Shown here: positions 14,488 to 15,984 of the stretch, one piece after another | Layout of the letters: each line of letters opens with the position of its first letter | Numbering within the stretch: position 1 is the stretch's first letter | Source: Pirellulaceae bacterium | Lineage (GTDB): Bacteria; Planctomycetota; Planctomycetia; Pirellulales; Pirellulaceae | Assembly: GCA_022448645.1 (NCBI GenBank) | Contig: JAKVBZ010000100.1 | Location: forward strand, 1 to 15,984 | DNA: 15,984 bases | Reading direction: 5' to 3' | Translations under genes and position numbers: made by a program | The notes under the pieces: generated by a model | The model's database searches: none | The model's input: the letters and a program-made list of their open reading frames with translations, nothing else | What the model was told of the DNA's origin: nothing

Positions 14488-15984
14488 TTAACCAGTTTGT
14501 GAATGGCTGGTTAGTGTGGTTCTCAACGACAACACGAAAAGAACGGCCAACAGCATGGACAATAGTGTGGAAGGCTCTGGAGTCGAGTGGTCGCCAGTTG
14601 CTGGTGGTGGCATGCTTCCGGTCCACGTAGCCCCGGGCGATAGTCGACCGTGATTCGTCACGTCACCGTCCACAATGCCGCCACCACTTAACTCACTGAG
14701 TGATTCTAGGACGACTCCTCCGGGCGCATGAAGTTTGACTGCGGACTCAATGTGGAGACTCATCCAGTGATTGTCGCCATTGACGGTCACTTCCCGTACC
14801 GTGGCATCATTGTTGACAATGGCTCGCTTGTCCACGGATTCGGTGTTCGTTAGTCGGGCTTTCCAAAAGCTGGCTGGGGCGCCATGGCCTGTCCAATGAT
14901 TCGGGGCAGACCAGTCTGCCGCGCCGTGGGGGTGGATCCAGTGGCGTACGGCGCTGGTGATCTGATAAACGATACCGGTATTTTCCACGTTTCCGCCAAG
15001 GTTACCGGTCGGCGACATGTCGGCGACATACAATGAGTCTGCCGTGGATAATAGCCCGTTCAGATGACCTACTGCTGGTTCCGTGTTTTGTATGAAATGG
15101 AAGTATGAATCATCTGACAGGTTCGCAAATACCAGAGGATTCTCCTGGTTACTAACTCCGCCTTGTAAAAACTGTCCATGCATTCCTACGAACACTCCTT
15201 GATTTACGGGAGCGGGAAAAGCTTCCGGAGAAAATGCAATGTCGTTGGCACCCTCCGCTTCTGCGCCGATAGGTGCAGGAATGGGTTGAAATGCGAATCG
15301 TGGTAGAGTGCCCGCTTCTCCAATAAGCACATCGGTTCGATATTCCGTATAGTTGTCCGGAAATCCGAAGAAGTCTATCGTGCCACCGATCTCAGCAGCC
15401 GGGATGACGTTCAGTTCGTCGGCACTCAGAGGCTCGCCACGATTCAATAATCCATCGATCCCGTTGTCTTGGAAAAATAGGTCTCCGGTGCCTGGTTGAA
15501 ATGCGTGTCCTGCTGCGTTTCGCAATCCACTAGCTAATTGAGTCAGATTCGAACCACTGACGCTGGTAGCATGGTCTGTTAGGCGAAACATGTGCAAGGC
15601 ATCACCATTCAGCGTACCGGTCAACCCGATGTCGCTCGACAAATCAACCGTAGCAGAAGTGATGTCGGCATTGGTTTTCGAACCGATGTGAAAAAGGATG
15701 TCATAGCTGTCGGCAATTCCAGGCGTTTGACGAACAGAAAGAGCCGAATGGCGATGCTGCCAGCAAGTTGGGGAAGGACAATTGTCAGCGCCGGGTGGAT
15801 AAGTAAAGGTTATCGACCCGACTGGTGTGAACGGATCTGTGGACGTTTCTCCGACCCGGTAAATCGAGATGGGCGGGTCTGGTCCGTGACCCGTGGTGAT
15901 GATCAGGTCCCCCGCGCGACGCACGGAGGTCAGGCCACCGCCGGGAACGTTGGCCACGAGTGTGTTTTGCGTGTCGGAAATTCC
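14488..15984 (-). CDS. Secreted sorbosone/glucose-dehydrogenase-like beta-propeller protein with PEP-CTERM signal (5' truncated)
   Basis: The leftward frame is open from the window's right edge (codons continue to 15984) to a TAA at 14488-14490, about 498 residues. The N-terminus, including any signal peptide, lies outside. The first 320 residues read as a propeller of the glucose/sorbosone dehydrogenase-like superfamily (GDLIITTGHG, GHAFQPGTGDLFFQDNGIDG, NDIAFSPEAFPAPVNQGVFVG, DSLYVADMSPTGNLGG). A second segment (WSAPNHWTGHG to GRLSPG) resembles the short beta-rich repeats of planctomycete surface proteins. The C-terminus is a PEP-CTERM tag: PEPSTLL with PEP at 14572-14580, then a hydrophobic helix and Arg. 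This predicts sorting by an exosortase and export to the envelope or matrix. No PQQ ligands were verified, so enzyme activity is not claimed. It converges on the sigma54 activator with 18 bp between stops. Confidence 0.82.
   Translation of the reverse strand, partial: GISDTQNTLVANVPGGGLTSVRRAGDLIITTGHGPDPPISIYRVGETSTDPFTPVGSITFTYPPGADNCPSPTCWQHRHSALSVRQTPGIADSYDILFHIGSKTNADITSATVDLSSDIGLTGTLNGDALHMFRLTDHATSVSGSNLTQLASGLRNAAGHAFQPGTGDLFFQDNGIDGLLNRGEPLSADELNVIPAAEIGGTIDFFGFPDNYTEYRTDVLIGEAGTLPRFAFQPIPAPIGAEAEGANDIAFSPEAFPAPVNQGVFVGMHGQFLQGGVSNQENPLVFANLSDDSYFHFIQNTEPAVGHLNGLLSTADSLYVADMSPTGNLGGNVENTGIVYQITSAVRHWIHPHGAADWSAPNHWTGHGAPASFWKARLTNTESVDKRAIVNNDATVREVTVNGDNHWMSLHIESAVKLHAPGGVVLESLSELSGGGIVDGDVTNHGRLSPGATWTGSMPPPATGDHSTPEPSTLLSMLLAVLFVLSLRTTLTSHSQTG
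14489..14513. terminator. Hairpin between convergent activator and PEP-CTERM genes
   Basis: TAACCAG at 14489-14495 pairs with CTGGTTA at 14507-14513, seven pairs around an 11-nt loop. It begins 20 nt after the activator stop and overlaps the last codons of the PEP-CTERM gene. It could act as a bidirectional transcript end, but there is no strong T-tract on either side. Confidence 0.35.

Noticed and set aside
1..15984. tRNA, rRNA, CRISPR array, insertion sequence or prophage
   Set aside because: Reading both strands, I found no regular spaced repeats, transposase or integrase motifs, terminal inverted repeats around a gene, or tRNA-like arms; covariance tools were not available.

Overview
The window looks like a chromosomal segment of a planctomycete, probably Pirellulales-like. 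The evidence is an ECF sigma factor of the planctomycete style, a large Ser/Thr kinase with a degenerate WD40-type C-terminus, a PEP-CTERM-tagged secreted protein, sparse Shine-Dalgarno use with several non-ATG starts, and moderate GC content. The taxon is an inference from gene style; no marker gene or rRNA is present.

Layout. Positions 1-79 hold the last codons of a gene that probably ends in an outer-membrane beta-barrel strand. After about 400 nt without a gene comes a rightward cluster of exported or accessory proteins: a di-heme cytochrome c peroxidase (MauG/CcpA superfamily), a secreted beta-propeller and a small TPR protein (483-2988). A leftward secreted endonuclease/exonuclease/phosphatase-fold protein (3086-4339) follows. 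It is divergent from, and only 20 bp away from, a nucleobase/nucleoside salvage group: upp, a NupC-type concentrative nucleoside transporter and hpt (4360-7185). A leftward PfkB-family sugar kinase, probably 2-keto-3-deoxygluconate kinase (7194-8279), converges on hpt with 8 bp between the stop codons. A gene-poor stretch of about 800 bp (8280-9088) holds a good sigma70-like promoter, short direct repeats and hairpins.

The most distinctive part is 9089-14469. An ECF sigma factor is followed by a 985-residue protein carrying an anti-sigma-like HxxxCxxC zinc motif, a complete Ser/Thr kinase domain, one membrane helix and a WD40-like sensor region. A sigma54 enhancer-binding protein follows, whose start codon overlaps the kinase stop (ATGA). 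That activator has an N-terminal domain resembling a response-regulator receiver but lacking the phospho-acceptor Asp and the conserved Lys. The order suggests one signalling module linking a membrane kinase to two branches of sigma control, ECF and sigma54. Separate parts of this, such as ECF factors next to Ser/Thr kinases in Planctomycetes, are known; the three-part arrangement with a pseudo-receiver activator is the candidate for something new.

The window ends inside a leftward gene (14488-15984, 5' end missing) for a secreted sorbosone/glucose-dehydrogenase-like beta-propeller protein with a C-terminal PEP-CTERM sorting signal. No tRNA, rRNA, CRISPR array, insertion sequence or prophage was seen.
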